NCBI RefSeq assembly: GCF_009795715.1
Contig: NZ_WTCR01000013.1
Coordinates: 62,001-126,000 of the forward strand
Direction: 5' to 3'
DNA length: 64,000 nt
DNA from: Labilibaculum euxinicum
Lineage (GTDB): Bacteria > Bacteroidota > Bacteroidia > Bacteroidales > Marinifilaceae
Positions within the stretch are counted from its first letter, which is position 1. Each line of letters opens with the position of its first letter. Shown one piece after another: positions 63,317 to 64,000 of the stretch. The notes below the pieces were generated by a model, which did no database searches, was not told the DNA's origin, and saw nothing but the letters and a program-made list of their open reading frames with translations. The position numbers and the translations under genes are program-made.

Positions 63317-64000
63317 ATGTACAGGACTCATACTTGTGGAGAATTAAGAATTCAGAATGTAAACGATACGGTAACACTTAGTGGTTGGGTGCAAAAAGCA
63401 CGTAATCTGGGGGGAATGACCTTTGTTGATCTTCGTGATAGATATGGCATTACTCAATTTGTTTTCGATATGGAAAGCAATACTGAATTATGCGAAAAGG
63501 CAAGAAAATTAGGCCGCGAATTCGTTGTTTCAATTACCGGTAAGGTTGCTGAAAGACAAAGTAAAAACGACAAAATACCTACAGGAGCTGTTGAGATTAT
63601 TGCTGATGATATAACTATTTTAAGCAAATCGGCAATTCCTCCTTTTACCATTGAAGACAATACCGATGGTGGTGATGAATTAAGAATGAAATATCGTTAC
63701 CTCGATTTGCGTCGTTCTTGTGTTCGCGAGAATTTAATTTTGCGTCACAAAATGGGCATCGAAGTTCGTAACTATTTGGATCAGTTGAATTTTATTGAAA
63801 CTGAAACTCCTGTATTGATAAAATCGACTCCGGAAGGTGCGCGTGACTTTATTGTTCCTTCGAGAATGAATCAGGGTGAGTTTTATGCTTTGCCACAGTC
63901 ACCGCAGGTATTCAAACAATTGTTGATGATTTCCGGTTTCGACCGTTACTATCAGATTGTAAAGTGTTTCCGCGATGAAGATTTACGTGCCGACCGTCAG
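63317..64000 (+). CDS. aspS: Aspartyl-tRNA synthetase, N-terminal part (cut by window edge)
   Basis: The frame opens at the ATG 63317 and stays open to the window end (228 codons). It begins [20 protein letters not shown] with the OB-fold anticodon-binding domain ([30 protein letters not shown]), followed by class II motif parts: [27 protein letters not shown], and motif 2 start [12 protein letters not shown]. The [13 protein letters not shown] stretch is typical of bacterial AspRS. It charges tRNA-Asp. Confidence 0.97.
   Translation, partial: MYRTHTCGELRIQNVNDTVTLSGWVQKARNLGGMTFVDLRDRYGITQFVFDMESNTELCEKARKLGREFVVSITGKVAERQSKNDKIPTGAVEIIADDITILSKSAIPPFTIEDNTDGGDELRMKYRYLDLRRSCVRENLILRHKMGIEVRNYLDQLNFIETETPVLIKSTPEGARDFIVPSRMNQGEFYALPQSPQVFKQLLMISGFDRYYQIVKCFRDEDLRADRQ

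Overview
The window looks like a chromosomal segment of a marine or anaerobic Bacteroidota, most likely of the order Marinilabiliales (Marinifilum/Labilibaculum-like). This is an inference. It rests on low G+C, the Bacteroidota promoter form TTTG-N18-21-TAnnTTTG in front of many genes, a type IX secretion sorting domain, tricorn-like and S9 peptidases, a LytTR system with a beta-propeller histidine kinase, and very few Shine-Dalgarno sequences. The contig breaks into a gene at both ends: an S41 tricorn-like protease at the left and aspS at the right.

Layout. 1-9.4 kb holds two large peptidases (tricorn-like, and an S9 peptidase very like the plant glutamyl endopeptidase), a HutD protein and a LytTR two-component pair. 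9.7-14.3 kb is a two-gene operon of secreted proteins; the second carries seven 70-residue repeats and a T9SS tail. 14.4-17.6 kb is decayed, accessory DNA: a degenerate 21-bp repeat array, two neighbouring genes each broken by a frameshift, and a RAYT transposase with a REP-like element inside its own reading frame and a second copy just downstream.

17.6-32.0 kb (minus strand) is one 14-gene operon for lysine fermentation to acetate and butyrate: atoD, kal, kce, kdd, kamA, kamB, kamC, kamD, kamE, atoA, a thiolase, an acyl-CoA dehydrogenase, etfB and etfA. Lysine is isomerised twice (KamA, KamDE), oxidised (Kdd), cleaved with acetyl-CoA (Kce) and deaminated to crotonyl-CoA (Kal). Crotonyl-CoA is reduced by the dehydrogenase with EtfAB. 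AtoDA and the thiolase release butyrate and acetyl-CoA. KamB and KamC are likely the aminomutase reactivation ATPases. Several spacers of this operon carry dispersed palindromic repeats.

32.6-59.4 kb is mostly housekeeping: a zinc peptidase, an acyltransferase, three small ORFans, an OmpR-type two-component pair, acpP-fabF-rnc, purN, an M23 peptidase, two YitT paralogues, leuS, tRNA-Arg(CCG), an ExbB/ExbD operon, asparaginase, TatD, glutamate dehydrogenase, dprA, apt and aroA. 59.4-61.3 kb is a repeat-rich island around one secreted protein, with an array of three phased palindromes upstream of it. deoD, tadA and aspS follow.

No CRISPR array, prophage, rRNA operon or complete insertion sequence was seen. 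The most unusual items are the REP-in-RAYT arrangement, the decayed heptapeptide-repeat array, the phased operator-like palindromes, the repeat island at 60.6-61.3 kb, and a promoter-terminator pair without a gene at 39.1 kb (a small RNA candidate).
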